In this document: positions 1-8,198 of the stretch, in pieces
Layout of the letters: each line of letters begins with the position of its first letter
How positions within the stretch are numbered: the first letter of the stretch is position 1
NCBI GenBank assembly: GCA_051648405.1
Contig: JBOFFC010000015.1
Coordinates: forward strand, 1-52,346
Direction: 5' to 3'
DNA: 52,346 nucleotides
DNA from: JBOFFC01 sp051648405
Lineage (GTDB): Bacteria; Planctomycetota; Planctomycetia; Pirellulales; Lacipirellulaceae
Made by a program: the position numbers and the translations under genes
Notes under the pieces: model-generated
Seen by the model: the letters and a program-made list of their open reading frames with translations, nothing else
Databases searched by the model: none
Told to the model about the DNA's origin: nothing

Positions 1-1
1 G

Positions 2-952
2 CACGTCCCCGCGGAGACGTCGCTGCGCGTCGGCCCCTCGTCACGCAGCGCAGAGGACGTCGTCATCGAGCGCGCGCGGGGCGTGCTCGTCGCCGCCGGC
101 TTCGACGAGGCGTACACCCTTAGCGCCGTCGAGCCCGAGCTGGTCGAGACGCTGCGGCCGTGGTCGAGCGCCGCGCCGCTGGCCACCGCCACCCCCGTGC
201 TGCGCCGTGCGAACCGCCTGCGGCAATCGCTGCTGCCGAGCCTGCTCGCGAGCCGCCGCACCAACGAGACGCTCTCCAACGGCGTGGTCGAACTGTTCGA
301 GGTCGCCAAGGCGTACCTGCCGCGCGCGGGGGAGCTCCCCGAAGAGAAGCGGCTGCTCGCGTTCACGAGCGGCGGCGGGTTCCTCGAAGTGAAGGGGGTC
401 GTCGAGGGGGTCGTTGCCGCGATCGCCCCCGCGGCCCGGCTCGAAGCGGCCGCGTCGAGCGAGGCGCTGCTCGAGCCGTCGCGCGCCGCGCGCTTGTCGC
501 TCGCCGTTGACGGCAAGTCGGTCCCGCTGGGTGTGATCGGCGAGCTGAGCGCGGCGGGCCTCGAACGGTTCGGGCTCCGTGGCTTCGCGACGGTCGCCGA
601 GCTCGACTTGGCGCCACTCGTCCGGCACGCTCGTCTGGTGGCGATCGCCGCGCCCCTCTCGAACTACCCCCCCGTGACGCGCGACCTGAACGTGGTCTGC
701 GACCGCCGCGTGCGCTGGGCCGAGGTCGAGCGGATCGCCTGGCAGGCCGGCGGCGAGGAGGTCGAACGTGTCGTGTTCCAAGACGACCAGTACCGCGACC
801 CGCAGCAACTTGGCGCGGGGAAGAAGAGCGTCGTCTTCCGCCTTCAGCTCCGCTCGAAGGAGGGTACGCTCACCGGCGCGGCGGCCGACGCCGTGGTCGA
901 GCGCGTGGTCGCCCGGCTCGCGGCCGACCTGGGGGGCGCGCTCCGTGCTTGA
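2..952 (+). CDS. pheT: Phenylalanine-tRNA ligase beta subunit, C-terminal part (5' end outside the window)
   Basis: This is the last 316 codons of the beta subunit of cytosolic phenylalanyl-tRNA synthetase, which with PheS charges tRNA-Phe. The reading frame is open from the first bases of the window, so the gene starts upstream. The visible start reads as the end of the B5/core module (RARGVLVAAGFDEAYTLS), followed by the catalytic-like core, in which ANRLRQSLLPSLL is typical of the family. The last roughly 95 residues form the FDX-ACB anticodon-binding domain, recognisable by the stretch NYPPVTRDLNVV and the LRSKEGTLT block near the end. The stop TGA is 15 bases before the next gene, so the two are probably cotranscribed. 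No frameshift is seen. Confidence 0.95.
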   Translation, partial: HVPAETSLRVGPSSRSAEDVVIERARGVLVAAGFDEAYTLSAVEPELVETLRPWSSAAPLATATPVLRRANRLRQSLLPSLLASRRTNETLSNGVVELFEVAKAYLPRAGELPEEKRLLAFTSGGGFLEVKGVVEGVVAAIAPAARLEAAASSEALLEPSRAARLSLAVDGKSVPLGVIGELSAAGLERFGLRGFATVAELDLAPLVRHARLVAIAAPLSNYPPVTRDLNVVCDRRVRWAEVERIAWQAGGEEVERVVFQDDQYRDPQQLGAGKKSVVFRLQLRSKEGTLTGAAADAVVERVVARLAADLGGALRA

Positions 953-967
953 GTCAACGGACGGCCT

Positions 968-2338
968 GTGAACGACGCGCCAACGGTCGCCGATTTGTTC
1001 CGCGCAACGGTCGAGCGCATCCCCGAGCGGCCGGCACTAGGCCGGATCGAAGGGGGAGCACTGCGGTGGTGGACGTGGGCCGAAGTGGGCCTTGAGGTCC
1101 GCGCCCGCTCCCAGCGGGGGTCGTTTTCGGGCGAGCTCGACGCGCTCGACGACCTGGCGCTGCAGGTGCTGGGGCGGCCCAGGCTCACCGCGACGACGAC
1201 GAGCGGCGACGGGCTGCCCCCCGAGGTAGCGACCGTCGTCGAGACGTCGGGCACGAACGGCGCACCGCGCGGCGTGATGCTTTCTTGGCAGAACTTGGCG
1301 ACGAACGCGATCGCGCTGAGCGAGGCGAGCGGCGGCGACGGGAGCGAGCTCCGCCTGTCGTTCCTGCCGATGTCGCACCTCTACGCCAGGACGTGCGACC
1401 TTTACGCGTGGGTCGTGCGGGGCTCGCGCCTGGTGCTCGCCGAGAGCCCCAAGACGGTGTTTCGCGACTGCAAGCTGGCGCGGCCAACGGTCGTCAACGG
1501 CGTGCCGTACTTCTTTCAGAAGGGGATCGACCTCGCCGACGCGCAAGGGGCGTCGCTGAAGGAGCTGCTCGGCGGCGCGATCCGGCGCTGCTACTGCGGC
1601 GGCGCGCCGCTCGCGCGAGCGGTCGAGGACCGCTTCGCCGCCGAGGGGGTCCCGATCCACTGCGGCTACGGCCTCACAGAAGCCTCGCCGGTCGTCAGCG
1701 CGAACACGATGCTCGCGCACAAACCGGGGACGGTCGGTCGCCCGTTACCGGGGGTCGAAATCCGCATCGCCACTGACGGCGAGGTCCTGGTGCGCGGCCC
1801 GAACGTGATGCTCGGCTACCGCGACGACCCGGCGGCGACGGCCGAAGCCCTGCGCGACGGGTGGCTCCACACGGGGGACCTCGGGGCGCTCGACGACGAG
1901 GGGTTCCTCTCGATCACCGGCCGCAAGAAGGAGCTACTCGTCCTCTCGACCGGCAAGAACGTCGCGCCGTCGCGGGTCGAGGCGATGCTGTGCGTGTCGC
2001 CTTGGATCGAGCAGGCGGCCGTGTTCGGGGAAGGCCGCTCGGGGCTCGTCGCGCTGCTGGTCCCGAACCCCGACCGCGTGCGCGCCGAGGTCCGCCGCCA
2101 GCGGTTGTGGGTCTGGTCGCGGCGCGGGGCGCTGGGCCACGCGGCGATCCGCGACGTCTTTCGTCGCGAGGTCGACGCGGCCCTCGCCTCGGTGGCGCGC
2201 GAAGAGCGGGTCCACGACTTCTGCGTCGTCGATCGGGCGTTCTCCCGCGAGCGCGGCGAGGTCACGTCGAAGAACAGCCTGCGGCGCGACGTGATCGCTC
2301 GCAACTTCGGACCGCTTCTGGGAAGCTTGACGGGGTGA
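968..2338 (+). CDS. AMP-dependent acyl-CoA synthetase/ligase-like protein, shortened N-terminal domain
   Basis: A 456-residue adenylate-forming enzyme (ANL superfamily) that probably activates a carboxylic acid with ATP. Visible signatures are the P-loop-like motif ETSGTNGAPRGV (around residues 93-104), the GYGLTEASP motif near 238, the hinge region DGWLHTGDLG near 299-308, and TGRKKELLVLSTGKN near 319-333, which sets the C-terminal domain. Long-chain acyl-CoA ligases are usually near 550-650 residues. Here the first subdomain between the opening WTWAEVG and the P-loop is cut to about 60 residues, so much of the usual N-terminal fold is missing. The C-terminal lysine region reads GEVTSKNSLRRD and looks intact. 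Start is GTG at 968, 15 bases after pheT. The substrate cannot be told from the sequence. Confidence 0.85.
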   Translation: MNDAPTVADLFRATVERIPERPALGRIEGGALRWWTWAEVGLEVRARSQRGSFSGELDALDDLALQVLGRPRLTATTTSGDGLPPEVATVVETSGTNGAPRGVMLSWQNLATNAIALSEASGGDGSELRLSFLPMSHLYARTCDLYAWVVRGSRLVLAESPKTVFRDCKLARPTVVNGVPYFFQKGIDLADAQGASLKELLGGAIRRCYCGGAPLARAVEDRFAAEGVPIHCGYGLTEASPVVSANTMLAHKPGTVGRPLPGVEIRIATDGEVLVRGPNVMLGYRDDPAATAEALRDGWLHTGDLGALDDEGFLSITGRKKELLVLSTGKNVAPSRVEAMLCVSPWIEQAAVFGEGRSGLVALLVPNPDRVRAEVRRQRLWVWSRRGALGHAAIRDVFRREVDAALASVAREERVHDFCVVDRAFSRERGEVTSKNSLRRDVIARNFGPLLGSLTG

Positions 2339-2406
2339 CGGGATCGGGGGGATCGACGAGTTGACGTGCGCGGCGAAACAAGGCCTTTGGACGTAGGGTG
2401 ACTGCG

Positions 2407-3396
2407 ATGTTCCGCGCCTTCCACACCGATGCGCCGCTGGGGGACGTCGATATCGAGCGACGGGTCCTGGCCGAGGTCCGGTGCTCGCTCGACGTGGCCC
2501 CGGTCGTCGCGCCGAGCGAGCGCGAGGCGACGCTCGCCGCCCTCGTCGGCGACGCCGACACGATCATCGTTTGCTGGGCGCCCGTGACCGCGCGGGTGAT
2601 CGACGCCGCCCCCAACTGCCGGCACATCGCCCGCACCGGGATCGGGCTCGACAACATCGACGTCGCGCACGCCACGCGCCGCGGGATCGTCGTTACGAAC
2701 GTCCCCGACTACTGCATCGAAGAGGTCGCCGAGCACGCGCTGGCGATGATCTTCGCTCTCGGACGGAAGATCGCCGACGGGCACCTGGCGACCAAGCGCG
2801 GCGTGTACGACCTGGTGAAGGTCCAGCCGGTGGAACGGATCGGCGGCAAGACGCTCGGCGTCGTCGGGCTCGGGAGGACAGGGGAGCGGCTCGCGCGCAA
2901 GGCGATGGCGGTCGGGATGCGGGTGGTCGGCTCGAACCGCTCCGGCACAGTCCCCGAGGGGGTCACTTGGGCCCCGCTCGACGAGCTGCTCGCACAGAGC
3001 GACTACGTCTCGCTGAACTGCCCGCTGACCGACGAGACGCGCCGCCTGATGCGCACGGAGACCTTCGCGCGGATGAAGCCGACGGCCTTTCTGGTGAACA
3101 CGTCGCGAGGGGGACTCGTGGACCACGCGGCGCTCGCCGACGCGCTCGACGCGGGCCTGCTGGCGGGGGCGGCGCTCGACGTCCAGGAGCGCGAGCCGCC
3201 GGACCTGGCCGTGCGCCCTTACAACGACCCGCGCGTGATCGTCACGCCGCACTCGGCGTTCTGCTCGACCGAGGCGATTCTCGAGCTCCGCACGCGAACG
3301 GCGCGGCAAGCGGCCGACTTCCTCGCAGGGAGGACCCCCGAGAACGTCGTGAACCCCGAGACGCTGGGCAACCCGCCGTCGGCCGGACGCCGCTGA
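2407..3396 (+). CDS. D-isomer-specific 2-hydroxyacid dehydrogenase
   Basis: An NAD-dependent oxidoreductase of the phosphoglycerate dehydrogenase/CtBP group, about 329 residues, cytosolic. The substrate-binding half is followed by the Rossmann motif GVVGLGRTGERLARKA (around residue 152). The catalytic Arg lies in NTSRGGLVDH, the Glu in VQEREPPD and the His in VTPHSAFCS, so the Arg-Glu-His set is complete. There is no ACT or other C-terminal regulatory domain, so it is not a classical SerA; the true substrate (hydroxypyruvate, glyoxylate or another 2-keto acid) is not determined. The ATG at 2407 is preferred because AGGG lies 8 bases upstream; a GTG at 2398 is in frame. Confidence 0.88.
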   Translation: MFRAFHTDAPLGDVDIERRVLAEVRCSLDVAPVVAPSEREATLAALVGDADTIIVCWAPVTARVIDAAPNCRHIARTGIGLDNIDVAHATRRGIVVTNVPDYCIEEVAEHALAMIFALGRKIADGHLATKRGVYDLVKVQPVERIGGKTLGVVGLGRTGERLARKAMAVGMRVVGSNRSGTVPEGVTWAPLDELLAQSDYVSLNCPLTDETRRLMRTETFARMKPTAFLVNTSRGGLVDHAALADALDAGLLAGAALDVQEREPPDLAVRPYNDPRVIVTPHSAFCSTEAILELRTRTARQAADFLAGRTPENVVNPETLGNPPSAGRR

Positions 3397-3514
3397 GCGG
3401 GCTAGATCAGGCTTGTAGCCTCCGGCCCCGGCACGACCGTTACAGCCCCTGCCAAGCGACCGTTTGTCGCGACGCGCACCGCGGCGCACCGGGGGCGACC
3501 TATAGATCAGAAGA

Positions 3515-3555
3515 CGGACCCCCCGCGCGCCGCTTCGGGTGCGGGACGGGGTCCG
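3515..3555 (+). other. Inverted repeat in the leader of the coiled-coil gene
   Basis: CGGACCCC at 3515-3522 is repeated exactly in inverted form as GGGGTCCG at 3548-3555, with 25 bases between the arms. It lies 21 bases before the ATG at 3577, so in the transcript it would fold just ahead of the start. There is no T tract, so it is not an obvious intrinsic terminator. A role in translation or mRNA stability is only a guess. Confidence 0.35.
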
Positions 3556-3576
3556 CGTATCGACAAAGCCCGTGTG

Positions 3577-4992
3577 ATGGACCTAGGCGGCCCCGACATC
3601 TCGGAGATCCGATCGCTGGCGGAGCGTTCGCGCTCGCTGCTCGGGGAGATGCGCGCGAAGGCCGCTGTCGCTTCGACTCGGCGCCGCGACGAGCTCGACC
3701 GTTTCGGTGGCGACGCCACGCAGCTCATCGAGCGGATCGCGGCGCAGATCGCCAGCGAGCTCGCCGACGACCTGGCGAAGCGCCACGCCGCCGACCAAGA
3801 GGCACACCGACACGACGTCGCTAGGCTGCGCGAGGAGCTCGAAGCCGAGCGCGGCGCGTGGCTCGCTGAGCGCTCCGAGTGGGAAGCGGTCCGCGACGAG
3901 GTCGAGGCCGAGCTCGGCGTCCGCGAGGGGGCGCTCGCGGAGCAGGAATCGCGCCTCGCGACCGAATCCGTACGCGACGACAGCGCGCACCGCGCCGCGA
4001 TCGACGAGCTCAACGCGTCGCTCGGAAACGAGCGGCTCCGCACGGCCGAGGCGGAGGCGGGCGCCGCGGCCCTGACGGGAGAGGTCGAGAGCCTCACCGC
4101 CGCGCTGGCCGAGGCGTCGGCGCAAGTCGGGGCGCTCGCCGCCACGCCGCGTGAGCTGGCCGAGCTGCGGGGGAAGTTCGAGATGGCGCTGGAGGACCTC
4201 GGCCGGCACCGGGCGCGGGTCGCCGAGCTCGAAGAAGAGCTTTCCACCCGCCCGGCGCCCGGAGAAACCGAAGGGGCCGAAGCGGCGCTGCTGCGTCAAG
4301 AGCGAGATGACCTCGCGGCGCAAGTGGACCAACTGATGGCGTCGCCGATCGCGACCGTCGCCGCCGACGACGGCGAGATCGACGACCTGCGCCGCCGATT
4401 CGAGATGGCGGTCGAGGACGTCCGGCGCCTGAAGACCGAGAAGGGGGAGCTCGAAGACCGGCTCGCGGCGGGGGGGGGGCAATCGGCGGCGCCGGACGCG
4501 GGAGGCAACGACTGGGAGTCGCAGAAGCGGCGACTGCTCGCCGCGCTCGAGTCCGAGGGCGAACCCTCCGACACCGAGCGCCAGCGCGATCGCGCGACGA
4601 TCCAGGGAACGCTCCAGATCACCGACAACGTCGTGGCCGAGAAGGACCGCGAGATCCAGCGGCTGTGCGCCGAGCTCGAAACGGCTAGCGGGCTAGACAT
4701 CGGATCGGTTGATGCGGCGACCGCCGCGCTGCTCGACGAGGACGAACTGATCAAGGCGGGTCGCGAGCGGATCCAGGTCCTCGAGCGGGCGCTCGAGGAA
4801 AAGGTGCGCACCGCGGAGCTCGAGCTGTCGTTCGAGCGGGCGCAGATCGCGCGCGCCCAGTCGGAGGTCGCCGAGCAAGCCCTCGAGCTGCAAACACTGC
4901 GCGCCGCGGCGGCGGGACAAAACCCGGCTGTCGCCGGCGAAGCGCGCCGCAACTGGCTCAACAAGCTGGGGCTGGGTGGCGCCGAAGTGTGA
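3577..4992 (+). CDS. Coiled-coil protein of unknown function
   Basis: A 471-residue, strongly acidic and basic protein with no signal peptide or membrane segment. Almost its whole length is long helical heptad-like sequence rich in Glu, Arg, Ala and Leu (for example RLREELEAERGAWLAERSEW), with repeated RxKFEMALEDLxRxRxRVAELEEE-type units near residues 200 and 270. The C-terminus ends in a short patch NWLNKLGLGGAEV, which could be a binding peptide. Such proteins are usually structural or scaffold proteins, but no family was recognised. ATG at 3577 is chosen; an adjacent GTG at 3574 is in frame. It stands alone, converging with the DUF3299 lipoprotein gene 32 bases further on. Confidence 0.75.
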   Translation: MDLGGPDISEIRSLAERSRSLLGEMRAKAAVASTRRRDELDRFGGDATQLIERIAAQIASELADDLAKRHAADQEAHRHDVARLREELEAERGAWLAERSEWEAVRDEVEAELGVREGALAEQESRLATESVRDDSAHRAAIDELNASLGNERLRTAEAEAGAAALTGEVESLTAALAEASAQVGALAATPRELAELRGKFEMALEDLGRHRARVAELEEELSTRPAPGETEGAEAALLRQERDDLAAQVDQLMASPIATVAADDGEIDDLRRRFEMAVEDVRRLKTEKGELEDRLAAGGGQSAAPDAGGNDWESQKRRLLAALESEGEPSDTERQRDRATIQGTLQITDNVVAEKDREIQRLCAELETASGLDIGSVDAATAALLDEDELIKAGRERIQVLERALEEKVRTAELELSFERAQIARAQSEVAEQALELQTLRAAAAGQNPAVAGEARRNWLNKLGLGGAEV

Positions 4993-5005
4993 GGCGAAGA
5001 CGAGT

Positions 5006-5017
5006 CGCTTCGAAGCG
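5006..5017. terminator. Small palindrome between convergent genes
   Basis: CGCTTCGAAGCG is a perfect 12-base palindrome in the 32-base gap between the stop codons of the coiled-coil gene and the DUF3299 gene. It could act as a weak terminator for both directions, but it has no T tract on either side. Confidence 0.3.
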
Positions 5018-5024
5018 GCGTCGA

Positions 5025-5570
5025 CTAGCGCACCGACTCACCCTCAATTCGGTAGATCGCGCGGGTGACTCCGTCGGGGTCTAGGAACTGCTCGATCCCG
5101 AAGCGGCCTTCGACCGCCACGGGGCGGATCGAGAACTCGGCCGTCTTTCCCACGGCCATCGTGACGAGCACGCAGTCGTAGAGGGCGGCGCCGGGCCCGA
5201 AGCAGCACTCCTGGTTGTCACGCACCAGGACGAACTGCTTGAAGCCGCGTTTCTGCGCAGTCGGCAGGATGTACCCACGGATCCGCAGCCTTTGGCCGTT
5301 GAGCGTCTCGATCGCGGGGGTGAGCATCGAGCGCTCGAACGGCGCGTCGGGCAAGATGTCGAACTTCAGGTCGTCGAACGTCTTATCGACGAGCGTGTCG
5401 CGATCAACCGGCGCGGCGGCGGGCCGCTCGGCGCTCGTTACCACGCTCGGCGAGGGCGTCGTCGAGCGGGCCGCCGCGGGGGGCGTCGTCCTCACCGCGG
5501 CCTCGCAACCCGCGACGAGCGCGACGAACCCGAGCAGCGCGACGCTGGCCGCTCGCCGCGGCGCGCTCAC
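5025..5570 (-). CDS. DUF3299 lipoprotein
   Basis: A protein of about 181 residues that begins with a lipoprotein signal peptide: VSAPRRAASVALLGFVALVAGC, with lipobox LVAG-C, so it should be anchored in a membrane facing the periplasm-like space. After a Thr/Pro/Ala-rich linker comes a DUF3299 domain (about residues 70-181) with the family motif FVLVRDNQECCFGPG, whose two adjacent cysteines are candidate metal ligands. The GTG start at 5570 overlaps the stop of the upstream gene as GTGA, which points to translational coupling. DUF3299 genes in Pseudomonas and Vibrio lie beside LolD/FtsX-type ABC transporters in zinc-regulated operons, and the same company is seen here. Molecular function is not established. 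Confidence 0.85.
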   Translation of the reverse strand: MSAPRRAASVALLGFVALVAGCEAAVRTTPPAAARSTTPSPSVVTSAERPAAAPVDRDTLVDKTFDDLKFDILPDAPFERSMLTPAIETLNGQRLRIRGYILPTAQKRGFKQFVLVRDNQECCFGPGAALYDCVLVTMAVGKTAEFSIRPVAVEGRFGIEQFLDPDGVTRAIYRIEGESVR

Positions 5571-6292
5571 TTCACGTAGTCCGCTTCGAGGGTGTACGTG
5601 ATCGGCGTGTTGAGCTCGGGGTCCGGGGGGCCGATCCTCAGCTTGCCGCCGACGCGGAACAGCCCCCGCGAGAAGTCGGTCGTCAGCCCCGGGGCGAGCG
5701 AGACCTTGATCTGGTCGAAGAACTGGACCTTCGACAGGTCGCCGAAGCAACACTCCTGGTTGTCGCGCACCAGCAGGAAGTCGCTGATGTTCTGCGTGAA
5801 CTTCACCGAGTCGGGGCGGATGTACCCCTTAATGAAGATCGGTTTCGCTCCTTCGATGTAGTCGCTCACGGGGTGGGGGATGTACTCGCGATTCACCACG
5901 TCGGCCTCGGAGGGCTTCATCTCCAGGAACGAGGTGCGCGCGTACCCGTCGGGGACCTCGGTCGCGTAGACGTAGCTGCCGTACCCGACGCCGAGCACCA
6001 AAAACAAGACCCCCAGCGCAGCCCCCGACAGGGCCATCGACCCCCCCGTGTACTGCTCGGGGGCGGCGCGGATCACGCGCCACGCCGTCAGCGACACGGC
6101 GATCGCCAGCAGCGGGATCGGCGTGAGCAGCAGCGTCGTCTCGAAGCTCGAGCCAGCGGTGAGCGCGGTCGCCCCCGACAGGACCCCCAACAGCAGTCCG
6201 AGCACTGCGCCGGTGTAGACCGAGCGGTACGCGAGTGCGTCGTCTTCGGCTGCGGAAAGGTTCGGCGGTGCGGCGGTCGCGGGGAGGGTCAT
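5567..6292 (-). CDS. Membrane-anchored DUF3299 protein
   Basis: A protein of about 241 residues. The first 130 residues carry three likely membrane segments (around VYTGAVLGLLLGVLSGA, LLLTPIPLLAIAVSLTAW and GAALGVLFLVLGVGYGSYVY), in the style of planctomycete DUF4190-like anchors. The rest is a DUF3299 domain ending the chain, with DFLLVRDNQECCFGD carrying the same NQECCFG motif as the downstream lipoprotein. The two DUF3299 domains are clearly paralogous, so this is a tandem duplication with different membrane anchors. ATG at 6292 is chosen; a GTG at 6337, 10 bases after the preceding gene's stop, is also in frame and would add 15 residues. It is the middle gene of the run ending at 5025. 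Confidence 0.82.
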   Translation of the reverse strand: MTLPATAAPPNLSAAEDDALAYRSVYTGAVLGLLLGVLSGATALTAGSSFETTLLLTPIPLLAIAVSLTAWRVIRAAPEQYTGGSMALSGAALGVLFLVLGVGYGSYVYATEVPDGYARTSFLEMKPSEADVVNREYIPHPVSDYIEGAKPIFIKGYIRPDSVKFTQNISDFLLVRDNQECCFGDLSKVQFFDQIKVSLAPGLTTDFSRGLFRVGGKLRIGPPDPELNTPITYTLEADYVK

Positions 6293-6346
6293 GGCGTGCA
6301 GTTGAGGGGCGGGGCGCTCCGCGAGGCGGAAAGTCACTACTCTTGT

Positions 6347-7999
6347 CTACGCCGAGCCACCGCGGAGGATCAACCAAAATAGCCCGCCGCAGACCGCCGC
6401 GGCAAGCAGCGGCGCGCCGATCAGCAGCCCCGTGCTGGGGACGGGCCCCGCGGGCCTGGGGGCGGACAACGAAGTGGCGACGACGGACGAGGCTTCCGGC
6501 GCGTCCGGAGCCGCGACGTCGGGCCCCGCGGCCTTGGCGACCGGCTTGCCGTCGGGGCCGAGCGCAGCGAGCGACGCGGGGTCGGCCGGGGGTTCGTCCT
6601 TGGCGAGGGGGGCGTCCCCTTTGTCGTAGGCCTCTGAGGTCAGCTTCGGAGCGTCGGGGCGCGTTGCCCCTGCGGACTCGGCCTTCGGTCGGGCCTGGGC
6701 AAGGAACCCGAACGCGCGCAGGCTGCGGGCGCGCTTCACGGCGTCGGCGTCGAGCGGCTCGATCGTCGCGAGCGCCTGCTTGGCCCGCTGACCCACTTCC
6801 CCCTCGACCTCGGACGCGACGTCGAGGTAGGTGATGATCGGCTCGCGCGTGTACTTGTTGCTGTCGTTCTCGACGCTGTCGAGGTACATCTTCTCAAGCC
6901 GCTCCATTACCCCCCAGTCCTCCCAGCGGGCCAGGTCGGGGATCACCTGGTCGGCGAAGTCGGCGTTCGCGAGCAGCATCCGCGCCGACTCGACGATGCG
7001 CGCCATCGGGACGGTATGCGTCTGCTCCTCGCCGAGGAACCGTAGGGCCATCAGCGCGGCGTAGACGTGCGAGTAGTCGGCCTCGGCGTCCTTGAGGAAC
7101 CGCTCATCGACCAGGTCGAGCGCCTGATCGACGTCGCCGTGCTTGGCAGCCAGCGTCAGGTAGCAGGCGATCATCGCGTCGAGGCCGAGCTTGCGCTGTC
7201 GCTCGCCGAGCAGCGCGAGCTCCGACACGATCGCCCCGCCGATCGGCCCCCCGCCGGCGAGCGACGCGGCGACCCCGGCTTGGACCGGCGGCCCGAGCTT
7301 GCGCCCATCGGAGGTGAGCATCGCCTCGATCGGCTTGAGGTCTTCCGGCTCGCCGCAGACGCCGAGCATCGTGAGGAACAGGCGCCGCCGGCTGGGGCTC
7401 GTCGAGGGGCTCTCGATCCACGCCAGCAGTTGGTCGCGGTCCATCCGGTCGCGCAGGTCGATCACGTCCTGGTACGGTGCGCGAGCGAACTCGTCGTACG
7501 CGTCCTGCGCCAGCAGCGGGTCGGCGTGTTCCAGGTAGTCCTGGAAGAACGCCAGCCGCTCGACCCCCGCGGGGGGGAGCGACGGCAGCTTGCCGATGTA
7601 CGCGGTCGCCGTCGCGCTGAGGGGGAGCGGGATCGACCAATCGGGGGGGGCGCCGACGCCGCGGAGGAAGAACGTCGTCTCGCGATCATCGGCGCCGAAG
7701 TAGACCGCGTCCACCGACTCGACCCCCAGCATCAGGTCGTCACCCTTGAGGACGCGCTCGACCGAGAACGTGGCGGCGCCCGTCTCGGGATCGACGAAGC
7801 CGTAGGGAACGCCGTCGTCGGCCGTCACCCCGGTCGATGGCGCGGGAGCGGTCAGCTTGCCCAGCAGCACGACCGAACTGTCGGTCATCTCTTCGGTCAG
7901 CGTCCGCGTCTCGGCCGTGCAAAAGGGGCAGGCCGTGGCGACGGGGGCGAGCGCGGCGGACACCAGGACCGCGGCAGCGAGGATTCGTAGCGGATTCAT
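6347..7999 (-). CDS. Secreted, C-terminally anchored protein with N-terminal CPFC motif
   Basis: A 550-residue protein with a clear signal peptide (MNPLRILAAAVLVSAALAPVATA) followed directly by CPFC, so the first mature residue is probably a cysteine. The pattern Cys..Cys, then SVVLLGKL and later FSVERVLKGDD, resembles the opening of TIMP/netrin-like modules. Residues about 150-420 are helical and resemble HEAT/armadillo-like repeats. A Pro/Ala-rich stretch (about 430-515) leads to one C-terminal membrane helix (LLIGAPLLAAAVCGGLFWLIL) and a short basic end, so the body is outside the cytoplasm and the tail holds it. It is the first gene of the group with the two DUF3299 proteins (47 or 9 bases to the next start, depending on the start chosen). 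No specific function is recognised; Cys-based metal binding is a guess. Confidence 0.8.
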   Translation of the reverse strand: MNPLRILAAAVLVSAALAPVATACPFCTAETRTLTEEMTDSSVVLLGKLTAPAPSTGVTADDGVPYGFVDPETGAATFSVERVLKGDDLMLGVESVDAVYFGADDRETTFFLRGVGAPPDWSIPLPLSATATAYIGKLPSLPPAGVERLAFFQDYLEHADPLLAQDAYDEFARAPYQDVIDLRDRMDRDQLLAWIESPSTSPSRRRLFLTMLGVCGEPEDLKPIEAMLTSDGRKLGPPVQAGVAASLAGGGPIGGAIVSELALLGERQRKLGLDAMIACYLTLAAKHGDVDQALDLVDERFLKDAEADYSHVYAALMALRFLGEEQTHTVPMARIVESARMLLANADFADQVIPDLARWEDWGVMERLEKMYLDSVENDSNKYTREPIITYLDVASEVEGEVGQRAKQALATIEPLDADAVKRARSLRAFGFLAQARPKAESAGATRPDAPKLTSEAYDKGDAPLAKDEPPADPASLAALGPDGKPVAKAAGPDVAAPDAPEASSVVATSLSAPRPAGPVPSTGLLIGAPLLAAAVCGGLFWLILRGGSA

Positions 8000-8039
8000 G
8001 GTGGGCGGCAGGGGGTCGAGTGGATTGGGTGTTCTTGCG

Positions 8040-8142
8040 AATCCCCCCTCCTACGCTTGCGGGGGACGGGTTAGGGGGGGTGCATCGGGTACCCAGGTAG
8101 CCCCCTCTCCCGACCCCTTCCCCTGAAGGAGGAGGGGGGATT
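8040..8142. repeat. MITE-like intergenic element with 13-bp inverted ends
   Basis: AATCCCCCCTCCT at 8040-8052 recurs exactly inverted at 8130-8142. The inside is also C-rich then G-rich, with GCTTGCGGGGGACGGGTTAG on the left half and CCCCTTCCCCTGAAGGAGGA on the right half, so the whole 103 bases can fold into one long hairpin. This composition is typical of short non-autonomous repeats in planctomycete intergenic DNA. It lies between the permease gene and the CPFC gene, which run in the same direction, so it may separate their transcripts. Half-elements of the same look occur at about 23267-23305 and inside uvrA at 35251-35292. Confidence 0.7.
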
Positions 8143-8198
8143 CTTTACGTCGCGTTCACTGGGGCATCGTAACGCGCATCCGCGTCGCCAAGCACGTA

